From Symsagittifera roscoffensis (taxonomy: Eukaryota; Xenacoelomorpha; Acoela; Convolutidae), in NCBI RefSeq assembly GCF_963678635.1, contig NC_087069.1, forward strand, positions 20,436,660 through 20,500,659: a stretch of 64,000 nt of DNA, written 5' to 3'. Made by a program: the position numbers and the translations under genes. Under the pieces are notes generated by a model. It was not told the DNA's origin, did no database searches, and saw only the letters and a list, made by a program, of their open reading frames with translations. Numbering within the stretch: position 1 is the stretch's first letter; every line of letters starts with the position of its first letter. Below, one piece after another: positions 10,742 to 21,580 of the stretch.

Positions 10742-12142
10742 CTACTGCTGCTCCCTCTTGTCTATCAGATTCCTCAGGTTCGTCATAAGGAAAACCTTCT
10801 CTTCATTTGACCTCTTCCTTTTTTCTGAATCATATTCCTCGCGAGTCAATCCCATCATGCGCCAAGCAAACCTCAGTTGTAACTCTGTTCTTACGTAAGA
10901 TACTGCCATGAGAGTGTGTATTCTTGGCGCAGTCCTCATCTCTTCCTCGAAGTACCGTAACACCACTGCTTTCCATGGAAGGCTCACCAACTGCTCCATC
11001 GTTTCCGCCTGTATCTCAGACGACGCTAAAGTCCCGTACGTCTTCTGCTTGAGGGTGGTGCCTTGCAACATTGTCTCCAGATAACCCTCCATGGCACTCT
11101 TGTCTTCCAGAGCTATCACACACCCTCTAGCCGAGTTTCGGTACTCCAATATCTCCATGTATCCACCGGCGGGTTCATCTATCGACACAGCCTCCGATAC
11201 TGTCAGTCGGTTATACTCTACTGGTACTAGTTGTCCTGCAACATTTCCCTTTCCGTGATTCATGGGAGATGGCTTAAAGTCTTTCATTGTGCTCTCTCCA
11301 CATTGGCTGAGTATTTCCATTTCTAAGGTTGCTCCAGTCAGAGTGCGGTCACTCCTTTTGGATTTATAACCTGTTGACTTTATTCCCGCCATGAGAATGG
11401 GTGGCACCATCGCTATATCAGTCAACATTTTATCTGTGCCAGGCAATTGATAATCACCTTGTCCCAAATCCATGACCTCTTCGACTCGTTTCCTTTTCCT
11501 TGAATTGACAGCTTTCATCGATATCTCCGAATCCACCTTCGTCTTTCCTACTCTCCTCGGCATCACTCTGCTGCCCAACTTCATTTTCATCGCGTTGATC
11601 TTATCAATCACCAATTTCGATCGCATCGTTCCTCTCCTGGTTCTTGACAGATATACCACCTCTCCTTTATCGTCCTGCGGTGTCATCTTGATGGGAGAAT
11701 TCGCTTCACTTTCATCCGTGGCTGAGTCAATCAACAACTCACTCAATCTCCCTTCACACTCATCAAGCTTGTCTAGGACTTCCCGCATCAAGGGTCGGTT
11801 GAGACCTGTTTTCAGAATGGACTGGGTCCCATAGCTCTGAATCACTGTCCAGACTTCTTCCATGAACTCCACTCTGTCCAATTTGCATCCCGTCCTGTTT
11901 TCATGGTCTCGGTGATGTACTTCCCATTCTTCTTCATATGCTGCCATCAACAGGACTTCCGTGGGGCGGTCCCCACGGTTGTAGTGCCCCAAGATGTTGA
12001 TCAGGGCGGTCAGCAACATGACTACCTCTGGGTCCTCCAGAGCGAAGTCTCGATCGATCAGCCGACGATAGATCGCATCTATCATCGGTCCTACATATGC
12101 CTCTGCCAGGTCCATCAATTCATCCAAGTTGAAGTTATCCAT
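10742..12142 (-). pseudogene. ORF4 N-terminus fused in frame to the middle of ORF5, element B
   Basis: A 466-codon frame beginning MDNFNLDELMDLAEAY, the ORF4 start as in D (55853). After MAAY it continues with EEEWEVHHRDHENRTGC, which in D lies 5.1 kb downstream inside ORF5 (near 61145). The deletion removes the coiled coil, SGNH domain and the ORF5 N-terminus but leaves the frame open. The ORF5 part has no recognised domain; it includes a basic patch (SRKRKRVEEVMD) that could be a nuclear localisation signal. It ends in a frameshift near 10745 relative to D. Confidence 0.8.
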
Positions 12143-12543
12143 TCTATTCTTTCAAGTTCGATTCGGTTTTGATTCCAAGGTTTTGACTCAAGTGAGTAAT
12201 TAAATGATCAATCAGGATCTGGAAAAGAAATCACAATTATCACACTTGTCAGTTTGACCTTAACATATATCGTTAAAATTTGCTTAAAAACAGTTCAGAT
12301 AAAAGGATATTTGTCCTAAAATTTATTAAAATCAATTGGTCTCTAAAATTTTGGAATTCGACCTAAGATTGGACAGTCCAAACTTTGGATCTATTCCCAA
12401 GATCGTCATTTAGTTGTTCATGGTCACTAACCCCTACTTACCCATGATCTTAATAACCTAACACATAACATAACATAACATAACACACATATCACATATT
12501 ACATAGAACTTAGTCTTTGGCCTAACACCCTCTCGCACGTCAC
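12143..12543 (-). other. Inter-ORF spacer of element B with splice-acceptor-like site
   Basis: About 400 bp between the macrodomain stop and the ORF4 ATG, practically identical to D 55452-55852. On the coding strand it holds a TTATG microsatellite (12463-12485), a pyrimidine-rich TTTCTTTTCCAG ending at 12219, and TTTAATTACTCACTTGAG (12187-12204), which resembles the nematode SL1 leader. No open frame of note. Confidence 0.7.
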
Positions 12544-13167
12544 TCAGCCTATATTTAAGTAATATTTCTTATGTAGATATACTTGTATATTCGTATCAGA
12601 GAATATCACGTGTACAAGCGCGTACATTTCCCGAGGATGCAGTCTTCCTCTGTTTGGATCATACACTGGAAGCGAGAGCTCCTTGACGTCCATTTCCACG
12701 AGGAAGTCCCTCAGCCTCGTCAAGGACAAGACTAGGTTCTCTGGGTCCACGTGCTGCTTCTCCGTCGCCCTCGTTACCAAGAAGCATAAGTGTTTTCCCG
12801 GTATCTGCGACGCCGCCGGAGGTAAGGCTGCTACGCCCCCTATCCCTGGTCTTTGCTTCCAAAGGAACTCCACGTTTTTGTATTCTCTCTTAAAATCTGC
12901 CGCTAACGCTGTCCTAAAACTCATGTCTGCGGTGATTGCTATCGCACATGTTCTGTTTGTGAGTATGAAATCACTGTCTGTTAGTATTATGTTACTTGAA
13001 TATTCATTTGGTAAGTTAAAATATGACTCAACCACCCTCCCTATGTCGGGTTTCTTATGTTCTTCGCCTGTTTCTGCTTCTAAATCTCCTGTTTCTCTTG
13101 CTATTCTCAATTTTTTTATTATCAGGTTTTCAATGTGGGTAAGTCTATCTGTTCGGGATCCTGCCAA
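12544..13167 (-). CDS. Macrodomain-like protein, element B (OARD1/TARG1 type by pattern)
   Basis: A 207-codon frame whose protein is identical, by my reading, to that of D (54828-55451). The region around residues 60-206 has the order of a macrodomain: ITADMSFRTALAADFKREY (counterpart of the 'iaqcvs.D.rmgaGiA..FK..f' segment), QRPGIGGVAAL, HLCFLVTRATEK, a helix LSLTRLRDFLVEM, then ELSLPVYDPNRGRL, LVHVIFSDTNIQVYL. Macrodomains bind or hydrolyse ADP-ribose derivatives. The positions matching the catalytic Lys and Asp of human OARD1 do not seem conserved, so binding rather than catalysis is possible. It starts on a TTG in the -1 frame of pol and has no obvious ATG at its start. Family assignment is from recalled pattern, not a search. 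Confidence 0.65.
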   Translation of the reverse strand: MAGSRTDRLTHIENLIIKKLRIARETGDLEAETGEEHKKPDIGRVVESYFNLPNEYSSNIILTDSDFILTNRTCAIAITADMSFRTALAADFKREYKNVEFLWKQRPGIGGVAALPPAASQIPGKHLCFLVTRATEKQHVDPENLVLSLTRLRDFLVEMDVKELSLPVYDPNRGRLHPREMYALVHVIFSDTNIQVYLHKKYYLNIG

Positions 13168-13668
13168 TCCTCCTCTGCGTAGGGTAAGTTTTCATCGTCC
13201 GCTTCGATCACCTCGTTTGGATCCAAGTCCAGTGGTGTATTTGTTCCTTCCTCTATGACTTCGTTTCCATCGTTCTTCTCCCTGGTGCCCTTCTCGTTGA
13301 CTTCACAAGCAGGATCCATCATTAGATAATCCCCTTCTTCCATGTCTGCAGGTATACACCAGTCTTCTATCGATGGATTGTGTGGCTTGATGTTCTCGTA
13401 GTGGGCGGCTCGGCCAGTACTCAGTCTATAAAAGCGTCCCTCCTGGTGCACCTCTGTAATCATGAGGGACCCCTCCAATTTTTAGGAGCTTTTTTGTTCC
13501 TTTCGGTAGTATAACGTTCTGAAATACCCATACGTAGTCTCTCACCGAGTAAGCTTTTGCACCAGCTGCTTTCTTGTCAAATTTTTTTCTCTGCCTTGCC
13601 TGTGCTTGCTGAGTATTTTGTCTACACAAATCGTTCAACTCCTGTTGGCGTCTGGTCACATCCCTCAC
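13122..13668 (-). pseudogene. pol: Integrase C-terminal GPF-motif region and acidic tail, element B
   Basis: Frames 13668-13426 and 13478-13122 contain QARQRKKFDKKAAGAKAY, YVWVFQNVILPKGTKKLL, then after a small frameshift FMITEVHQEGRFYRLSTGRA. This is the GPY/F-type module of Ty3/gypsy integrases. The tail is strongly acidic (IEADDENLPYAEEDWQDPEQ) and stops at 13122, overlapping the start of the macrodomain frame, which lies in the -1 frame. Confidence 0.83.
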
Positions 13669-13725
13669 GTAGACCTGTGGAGACGTTTTCTTTCCCTCAT
13701 ACTCTGGGTAGAAAAAGGTTAAGGT

Positions 13726-15185
13726 TTAAGACTTCTCGTGTCCAGTTAGCATCATGTGTGGACTAACTCCAGTGGTGGAGTGTTGCGTGCTGTTATAGGC
13801 TCCCATCACCTGTGGAAGGTATCTGTCCCAATCGGTCATGTACCTGGAACAATATACTCTCAGCATCGACACTAACGTCCTATTCTGTCTTTCCACTAAG
13901 CCAATCGTCTGGGGGTGGTATGTCGTGGAGTGAGCCTGATCAACCTGTGAGCGTCTCATAAGCTCTTTCGTAAGCGCTCCCACGAAAGCTGTTCCCTTAT
14001 CCGATTGAAACGTCATCGGACAACCATGTCTCGCTATCCACGTATTAATCACGTGGTCGCATGTCTCTTCCGCCGAGGCAGTTATGCAGGCACGGCCTCT
14101 GCATACTTCGTAAAATGATCTATCATGACCAACACCTGATTATAACCACTGTCTGTCATGCATATCTTCTGGTGATCTATCTGTACCACCTCATTGAATT
14201 CAGACGACTCGATCCATTGTAAAGGAAATCGCAACTTCCTTGGATCCTTGACCTGTTGGCATGACAGGCATGCTGTTACCCACTTCTCGCATGTCTTTTT
14301 CATTCCAGGCCACTCAAAGCGCTTCAGGATCCTCTGATATACTTTATCGATCCCCTGATGGCCCATCTGATCATGCGACCTGAATAATAGTTCTGTCTGA
14401 TAGAGTTGCGGTAACACTATCGAGTTATACTTGTATAGGACTCTGTCTTCCTCTCTTCGTTTGCAAGCCACGATCCCGTCCCTGTTCAAATATAACATCC
14501 CTTCCTTCTGCATGAAGTACTGTCTCGGGATGCGATAACTATCTTCCTCGAGTTCCCCTTTATCCGGAGAACCATTCTCGATCCACCTTTTCATGCGATC
14601 ATTTCTCTGCGCCCTGAGAAGATCCGATTGTCTGCATCTCGCCTTCAAGTACGTCTTCATAACCCTCATCTGACTATTCAGCTCATTGGGCTGGTGTGTG
14701 TCGTCTTCCATCTTAACGCACCAAATCTTCGCCAACGGCTGTGTTTCTTGTTTAAACGGCTGTAGATCAGTCCTGACTACCTCTTTCTGCGGCAACAGAC
14801 TTATCGAACGTTTCGATACCGCTATTGTCTCTAAATCATCCGCTGCGTTGTCAAAGACTCTTTCGCTTGGTATAAGGTAGCGATCGCTGTCAGGATCCTG
14901 GTCCACCTCTCTGTCCAGATCCCTTGCCCGAGTTTCCAATAGTAGTGTGTGGATCGCTAGTTCGGACAGTTCTGATCCCGAGCTCGAGTTCCTGTCTGAA
15001 TAGGTGTCCAATCCTGAGTTTCGGGAATTGTCATCTGTTGAAGAGGTTGTGCTGGAGTCTGCACGCTCCTCCAGATCATGTCTGTGCCTTCTTCGCATCC
15101 ATCTGAACTCCCCGGACAAAACCTTCTTCTCTAGGTCCTGTTTCTCATCAGGAATTTTTTCATCTACCTCAGACTCCCCGGACAA
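13726..15185 (-). pseudogene. pol: Acidic LSGE linker and integrase zinc-binding/catalytic region, element B
   Basis: The frame 15185-14082 begins LSGESEVDEKIPDEKQ and contains VLSGEFRWMRR, a Ser/Asp-rich stretch, then the integrase HHCC domain (RSHDQMGHQGIDKV ... CEKWVTACLSCQQ) and the first catalytic Asp (VVQIDHQKICM). After a break near 14060 the frame 14052-13726 continues with FQSDKGTAFVG (second Asp; Lys where C has Asn) and GLVERQNRTLVSM (catalytic Glu). Integrase inserts the cDNA into the chromosome. Breaks make this copy inactive. Confidence 0.88.
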
Positions 15186-15327
15186 ACTTTCTTGTCCCGG
15201 GTGTTGATCTTGTGCTTGCTGGTTCTTCTCATCCTTCGTCTACCCGAACAAACAGTCTTGCAGCAAGTTTTGTACTACCTTTTCACCTTCCTTATCCTGG
15301 TCCACAAAGGTGACGGTTTTCCTTCGC

Positions 15328-15999
15328 TTACTGCTTCCCTGTTCTTTCCGTCCGTAAGAAGTACTGGTTAAAATCTCGTGGGGGTATTGAGGATACTAGT
15401 TGCTGAACTATTGTCCTACAATCCCTCTCGTTTTCTTCGTGTTGTCGTCTGGACGGCATGATCTTCACCTTCTCACTGACTGTTAGCGATGCCACTGCTG
15501 CTGTCCACTCGGTGTCATCTCTGGTCACTTCTCTTTCTAACAATCCACCCAGCATCCGCATCACTTGCGGTGTGACCTGCACCGTTTTATCCAATAATGA
15601 GAGGCTGTTTATGTTCATGCGAGAGTGTTCTTGTTGGACCAGGTTTGAGCGCAGCAACAGATCCATAGGGGCCGGGTTCTCCTTGGATAGGATCTTTATC
15701 TCGGCTGCTTTCTCTACAGGTAACTCAGGATGCCCTGGAATTGGATGTCCAGACTTGTCCAACCATCTCGCTAAGGGAAGCGCTTCATAAGTTTCTTTGT
15801 CCAGAAACGAGAATCCCTCCTTTATTACTGCCTGATTGGCTTGCTTCTGCTCCAATCTTTCATAGAACTCAGTTTTCTTACTGAGGCTGTCAGCATTCTG
15901 GTGTTTGTCACGCCACCTGTGTTCGATTATCATGTGGTAGCCATCCAATCTTACTATCCATCTACCAATATAACTCTGATCCATCGAGTAGGTCTTCAA
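15328..15999 (-). pseudogene. pol: RNase H C-terminus and connection to integrase, element B
   Basis: The frame after the TGA continues the RNase H fold (DQSYIGRWIVRLDGYHMIIEH; DKHQNADSLSK, with the last catalytic Asp in NADSLS). It then runs into a low-conservation connection rich in charged residues and ends near 15328. The D counterpart at 52616-53740 reads further in the same frame. Confidence 0.8.
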
Positions 16000-17712
16000 T
16001 CAGGATAACGCTCTGTTGTCCACGCGTAACTTGAAGGGAGCGCTCCCCAAGTATGCACGGTACTTTTCCACGAAAGTGACTACTGCAAACATTTCTGCTT
16101 TTGGTGCGCCATATTTCAGCTCTGTGTCACTCAAGACCTTGCTGCCGTCTGCAATGGGACGGAGAACCGTTCTTCCATTCCATTCTTGCTCTTGATGCAA
16201 TATTCCTGAGATGGCTACTACCGATGCGTCTGTATCAAGAACATACATGCCCTTTTCTGTAGGCACAGTTCCCTCTTTATGTTCTCGAATGCAACTTGTG
16301 CTTCATCGTTCCATTCGAATTTTTTCCCTTTGTTGCGCATCAGCTTCTGCATCGGATACACCTTGTCCGCATATCCTTTTATGAACTCCCGGTAGTAATT
16401 GGCAAATTCTAGGAAGCTCAGGAGCTGTGTGTCCGTTCTGGGAGCCTTCCATGTCAACACTGCTTCTACTGCTTCCGGGTCCGGCCTCACACCATGCCTG
16501 TCCACCATTCTTCCCAGGTACTTAATCGAATCCCTAAGGATTTCACATTTCGATGGTTTGCACTTCAACCCTGCTCTTTTCATGCATCCAAAGACCTCAT
16601 CGAGCCTATCAATGTGGTCTTCCAGGGTTGGTGTCGCTATGACTACGTCATCCATGTAACACATCACGAGGTTCCCGTACTTCTTGGTCACTCTGGTCAA
16701 AGCCTGAGCCATCAGTCTTTGAAAAGTGGCCGTTGCATTGCACAAGCCGAAGGGCATCCTCTTCCACTGGTACAATCCCAATTCGCACGCAAATCCGGTT
16801 TTCTCTCTATCCTTCTTCCGCAGAGGGACCTGCCAGAAGGCAGAACCCAAGTCCAATCTGGTGAAGAACTTGGCATCACCAAGCTTAGAGAGGCTCTCGT
16901 CTATTCGCGGTATCGGGTACTCATCTTTTATCGTTACCGGGTTCAAGTAACGAAAGTCGCAACAAAACCTAAGCTGCCCCCTTTCTTTTTCGCCATTACT
17001 ACCCCGCAAGCCCATGGCAATTTCGAGGGTTCTATCATGTCGCATTCAAGCAACATTTATATTTCCGCTGGGCACGCTTCCGACTTGTGTGGCGTCATTC
17101 GTCTGGCGCTTTCCCTATGGGGAACGGCGCCCTCTTCAAGTTCGATTTCGTGTTCGTCGAAATTACAGCAACCGATATCCGCCTTATGTTTTGAGAATAC
17201 ATCTGCGTTCCGATTTAGGAGGTCCCGCAATTTTTCGAAATCTCCCTCACCTATTTTCCCTTTTAAGTGTTCTATCTCTGGCAAAACCGGTTTGTCAGAT
17301 TCTAGTTCATATGACGAGGGGCGTTCCGGAAAATTCGAGCAGCTTGATAAGCCGTCGTCCGTTTCGGATTTCATTGAAAACAATTTATGATAGATTTTAA
17401 TTCATTAATCATCTTTAAAATTTTATCTTTATTGGCATGATAAGGACAGTCTTTCACACTATATTTCCTCAAGTTTTGTGTCTCCTCATAGTCGGTCCTC
17501 GTCGGCAAAGCGAAACCAAGCTTCTTTACACGCTGGATTGAAACCGTGGTGTCCAGTGTGTTCAATAACACACTGACACACATTCCGTTTCGCGTTACCG
17601 AGAAGCTCCGACCTAAAATCACCGAACTCTGACTATTTGAATTCGGTACTAAGCAAACCTGTTTACTATCACTTAACGAATTCAAATTTCTCTTTCTAAA
17701 AATTGCCACCAC
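16000..17712 (-). pseudogene. pol: Reverse transcriptase and start of RNase H, element B
   Basis: Four frames in sequence (17712-17371, 17383-17057, 17045-16218, 16266-16000) together carry RT: FCCDFRYLNPVTIKDEYPIP, LDLGSAFWQVPL, MPFGLCNATATFQRLM, CYMDDVVIATP (YMDD box), KYLGRMVD, and FANYYREFIKGYADKVYPM. RNase H follows with the first catalytic Asp in VLDTDASVVAIS. The region ends in TGA at 16000, where element C has a tryptophan codon. At least three frameshifts separate the pieces, so it is inactive. Confidence 0.87.
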
Positions 17713-17740
17713 AGCTTGTCCTGGCTGTAGTTTTACTTTT

Positions 17741-19054
17741 CTATCTAAAAAAAATTGGTACCTTGTTTTCGTCTGTTATTATCCTATTAATTGGTTTCTT
17801 AACATACTTCCGGTCCGGGTTTCTAATCCGTATCAGACCGTTGTTCAAGTCAATCATCACGTCAAAATTCCTGACAAAATCTCTGCCCAAGATGAATTGG
17901 TCGGCGTCGTCCAAATTCTCTACCACCAGGAAGCTCATCCAAAGATCCCGTCCTCCCATGTGGATGACCGTTATTGGTGTTCTTCCGGCTACGTAAATTG
18001 CTCCTCGATTGGCGGCGGCCAGTCGGAGATTCGTTGGAATTAGATCTTCCCTCGTGAAGCCCATTCTTTCCCAAGTTTTTATTGGCATCACACTCACTAC
18101 CGCTCCTGTGTCCAGAAGCCCTGTGACTCCAATTTTCGTTCCGTTGGTGTCGAGCAGATGTGCGGTCACATCTGCTTCATACCCAATGTGTACTGCATCT
18201 TGTTCCATCATGGCGTCATGGCCTATCCTGCGGACCTTGAGTTCCTCCTCACCCAAATAGATCTGCCCCATTTGGTCATCATCTGTTGTTACATAAGTCC
18301 TAGTGTAGATACTGATTCCATCCACGTTCAGCATCACTTGATACGGCCCATAGACCTCCAGGTAGCGTCCATGAAGTTTCTTCATGCGAGGGCCACCGGT
18401 TATTAGTAGTGCTCGCACAGCTCTCGACTCAGTGCGTGGCTCCACCTGCCTCAGATAATCTGCATATGTGTCCAAATGCATCAAAGTGAACTCGGATGGT
18501 TCACTCAGATTTCGGATTACCTGATGTTCAGCCAGTAAGATTATCGACTGTATCTTGCTTCCTTGTGGCACCATGCCGAACCTTTGACCGGAGATCACAC
18601 TAAGTTTCATGCTCAAACTGCTTGGTGCTTTAGTCTCCTCGACCTCCGTTGCTTCGAAGGTATTCAGTTGCTCCTGTAGTTTCTCATTCTCCAGTTCGAG
18701 TTTCACTTTTTGTTCGATCTCTTTCGTCACCAGTTCCTGCTGCACTCTATTTAGAGCATCCCTCGCGGCTGCCCTATAATCAATTTTGAAGTCATCGGCC
18801 GCAGTCGCTGGTTCCGGTTCACGTGTCTCTTCTGTTACCGCTTGCATTTTCTTCGCCGCCAGCTCTTGAGGTTTATCTTTTCTGCGTGCCTCCGCTTCAC
18901 TCAACAGGCGAGCCTTGCTGGCTTTCACTCCTGACAAAGCTTCTTCATGCCTTGGATGCTTGATGTCTGCCACTGCATCCCAGAATTGCGGACAATCTGA
19001 TTTAAAATGACCTTCCAAGTTGCAAAAAAAAACACCTCGGGCCGAATTTTGCAA
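17741..19054 (-). pseudogene. pro: Second zinc knuckle remnant and protease of element B
   Basis: A 437-residue frame. It opens with the end of the nucleocapsid (FCNLEGHFKSDCPQFWD), runs through a helical, charged region (QQELVTKEIEQKVKLELENE), then a conserved domain before the protease. The protease motif GLLDTGAVVSVMPIKTWERM sits near 18060-18120, followed by FILGRDFVRNFDVMIDLNN. The frame breaks at about 17741 in a run of A. D has the same protease from the DTG onward. Confidence 0.85.
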
Positions 19055-21574
19055 TTACTCCTCTCATGAGATCCTCGTGGTCCATCTCTGACGCATCTTC
19101 GTCCTCGAGGCTAAAGCCTATTGCTTTCATGCCTTGTTTGTAAGTTGGGCATGCTGACAAATGATGGTCCGTTGAACTGCAATTGGCACAAGAGCGTCTC
19201 TTGTCCATATTATTCTTCGGTTTGTACCAGTTGTTCCCTTGGTTTGCTGGTCCGTTGTTAAAATTGCCATAATTGTTCTTATAGTATCCAGATCTCGAAG
19301 GAGGTTTCAACAAAAGATACTCTTTTGACTTGAGCCTCAACTCCTCTGGTGTTGGCGCATTGGTTGATAGTGGTGTGTAATGCGTTGCTAGCATTGTTCG
19401 AAGTTCATCATTCTTCACACCATCGATGAAATTTGAGGCTACTGCCAGGTTCATCCTTCGGTTTGACTCATCCGGTTGGCTGCGTCTTCTCAGCATTTCC
19501 AAGTCGTCTAGAAACTTGTATATTGTTTCATCTTCCCGTTGCCTCCGTTTCTCGAAGCGCATCATCGCTTGGTGTCCCTGCACCTCTGATCCAAACCGGT
19601 TTAACAAGATTTCGAAGAATTTCTCGGCTGTGTCACGCTGATATTGCTTCTTGGCCATGACACAGTTCAGGGCTGTCCTTTCCAAGTTACTGGTGAGCGC
19701 ACTGCATTCCTGTCTCTCCGACAAGTCCTCTTCCTCGAAATGCAGTTTCATTACCTCTATCCAGGTATCAATACAGCCATCAGATTCGTCTTTATAGCAT
19801 CTTGGTTTCTTAAAGACTCTTCTGGACTTCTCACTGCGTTCATTGGTTCTGGATAACCTTGTAAGGAATGTCTCCCAAGACCTGTTTAGGGGATCAAAGG
19901 CTGTGGCCATTGCCGTAGCATCCCTTGAGTGTCCCGCCTGAGTGTCCTCACACCTTGTCAAAGGCTCTGTATGCGGTGCATCCCTGCAATCCGAATCGCC
20001 GTGAGTGTTTCCCCCTTGCATGCCCTCTGTTACCGGAATCACTTCTCCCAGTCGCATGTGTGCCTTGCGTTGGTCGTTCATTAGAGGTCTGTCTGTTCCC
20101 CGTTGATTTTGCTCTACTGATCGGACCCCATGTTCTATTATCCCTTGTGTCATAACCTGATGAACTGCCCCTGCCTCTAGTGGATCCATATGTCCTCCTC
20201 TTTTGATGTTCATTGAAGTTCACCTTCGGCTCCCTGCTGGGACCTCCCGAGTTCGGTTCCCCTACTTTTGGTCCACTCCTGCTGCTTAGTAGCCCGTCCA
20301 ACCTATCCATGATAGCCTGAGTTCGCCTCTCCATCATCGCGTCTATCTTTGTGTCAAGAGTCCCAAGAGACTGCTCTTGCTGAATTCTTAACTTCTCCAT
20401 GTCGTCTCTTAAGCGCAACTCTCTCTGTTCCGCTTCTCTTGTCATTCGCGACAAGTTCTTCGCTATATGCTCATCCGTTCTTTCTTTCAAGCGTTTTTTG
20501 CTCCTACCAACTTCTTGTCTATTGCGGTTTATTTCTTCCCGCAGACTTTATCTTTCAATGTGAACTGCTCTTTCTAGTTCACTCATTCTTATGGACATCT
20601 GTTCCTTTTGTTCTCCTAAACTGTCCACTATGTTGTTCAAGGCTTCTTCTAGTGCTGCCCCGTTATCCACGAGTGGCGTCACTAGTGGCGGTGTAACCCT
20701 GTCGGTCCCAGGTAGCTTCGTGCTGGTCGAGATTCGGGCCTTGACTCTCTGCCTCGACGTCTTTTCATTATCGACCTCGGGATCCGCCAATGCGTTGCCT
20801 AGCCCTCTGTTTCTACTCTCTGAATTGAGTTTGCGGCTCTGAATTTGTCATAATCGCGAAGCCTCTCGACTGGCCCGGTGTGTTTACCTCTTTGCTTATC
20901 GTTCTCACCACACCAAATTTGTCGATGGTTCCAGTCTCTCTTTCGACGTATGCCTCATTCTCCTGGGTCGAACTATTGAGGCTGACTTGAGACCCAAAGT
21001 GCACTTGCTCTTCTTCGTCGTCCTCCTCCTCCTCCTGGAATTCACCTTCATTTCCTGTGCCCCCTCCCATGGTGAATGGAAAGATGTTTGCTAAGGTGTT
21101 CCTTATTCTTTTTGAGAACGATGATGACGTTGTTTGTTTCTCAGTCCCGCCTGCCATCATAGTGTTGTCTGTTGGAGATCTTCTAGTTGCCGCTATTTCA
21201 GTTGAGATGTCGGACAGTTCCGACATCTCCTCTCGATCCAATGTCCCGGTGGAAGTGGCAAAATCATGGCCTTGTTCTACCGGAGTAGATTCACTCGCCA
21301 GCCTTCTGCCTCTCCCTTCCAGTCCATGTACTTCCTGGTTGTCGTTCATGGCCTGGTCTGTATTGACCTCCCCTTCCAATATTTTTTTTCTCTCTTCTGA
21401 GGTCTTCTGACTCCTCGTTTCAACCATTCTGCCTGAAACCGTCTCCCCTTTGTCGGTCCGGGCTCGTTTGATCCAATCCACAAAAGAATCGGTCATTGTT
21501 TTTCTTTGCTTTTTAGGTATGAATTTCCTAGAGCTATTACCTCGTTTAGGTGTCCTTGACTTGTCTAGACTCAT
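19002..21574 (-). pseudogene. gag: gag of element B (broken)
   Basis: The first frame starts at an ATG at 21574 (MSLDKSRTPKRGNSSRKF), is basic at the N-terminus, then acidic (EEEEDDEEEQ near 21010). It stops at 20813. Reading continues in other frames (20790-20548, 20490-19948, 20213-19002), so there are at least two frameshifts and a stop near 20548. The last frame holds the capsid-like region (CIDTWIEVMKLHFEEEDLS; VQGHQAMMRFEKRRQREDE) and a CCHC knuckle (CANCSSTDHHLSAC). The second knuckle is damaged by a homopolymer A shift near 19030. Gag would form the particle and package the RNA. Confidence 0.82.
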
Positions 21575-21580
21575 TCTCAA

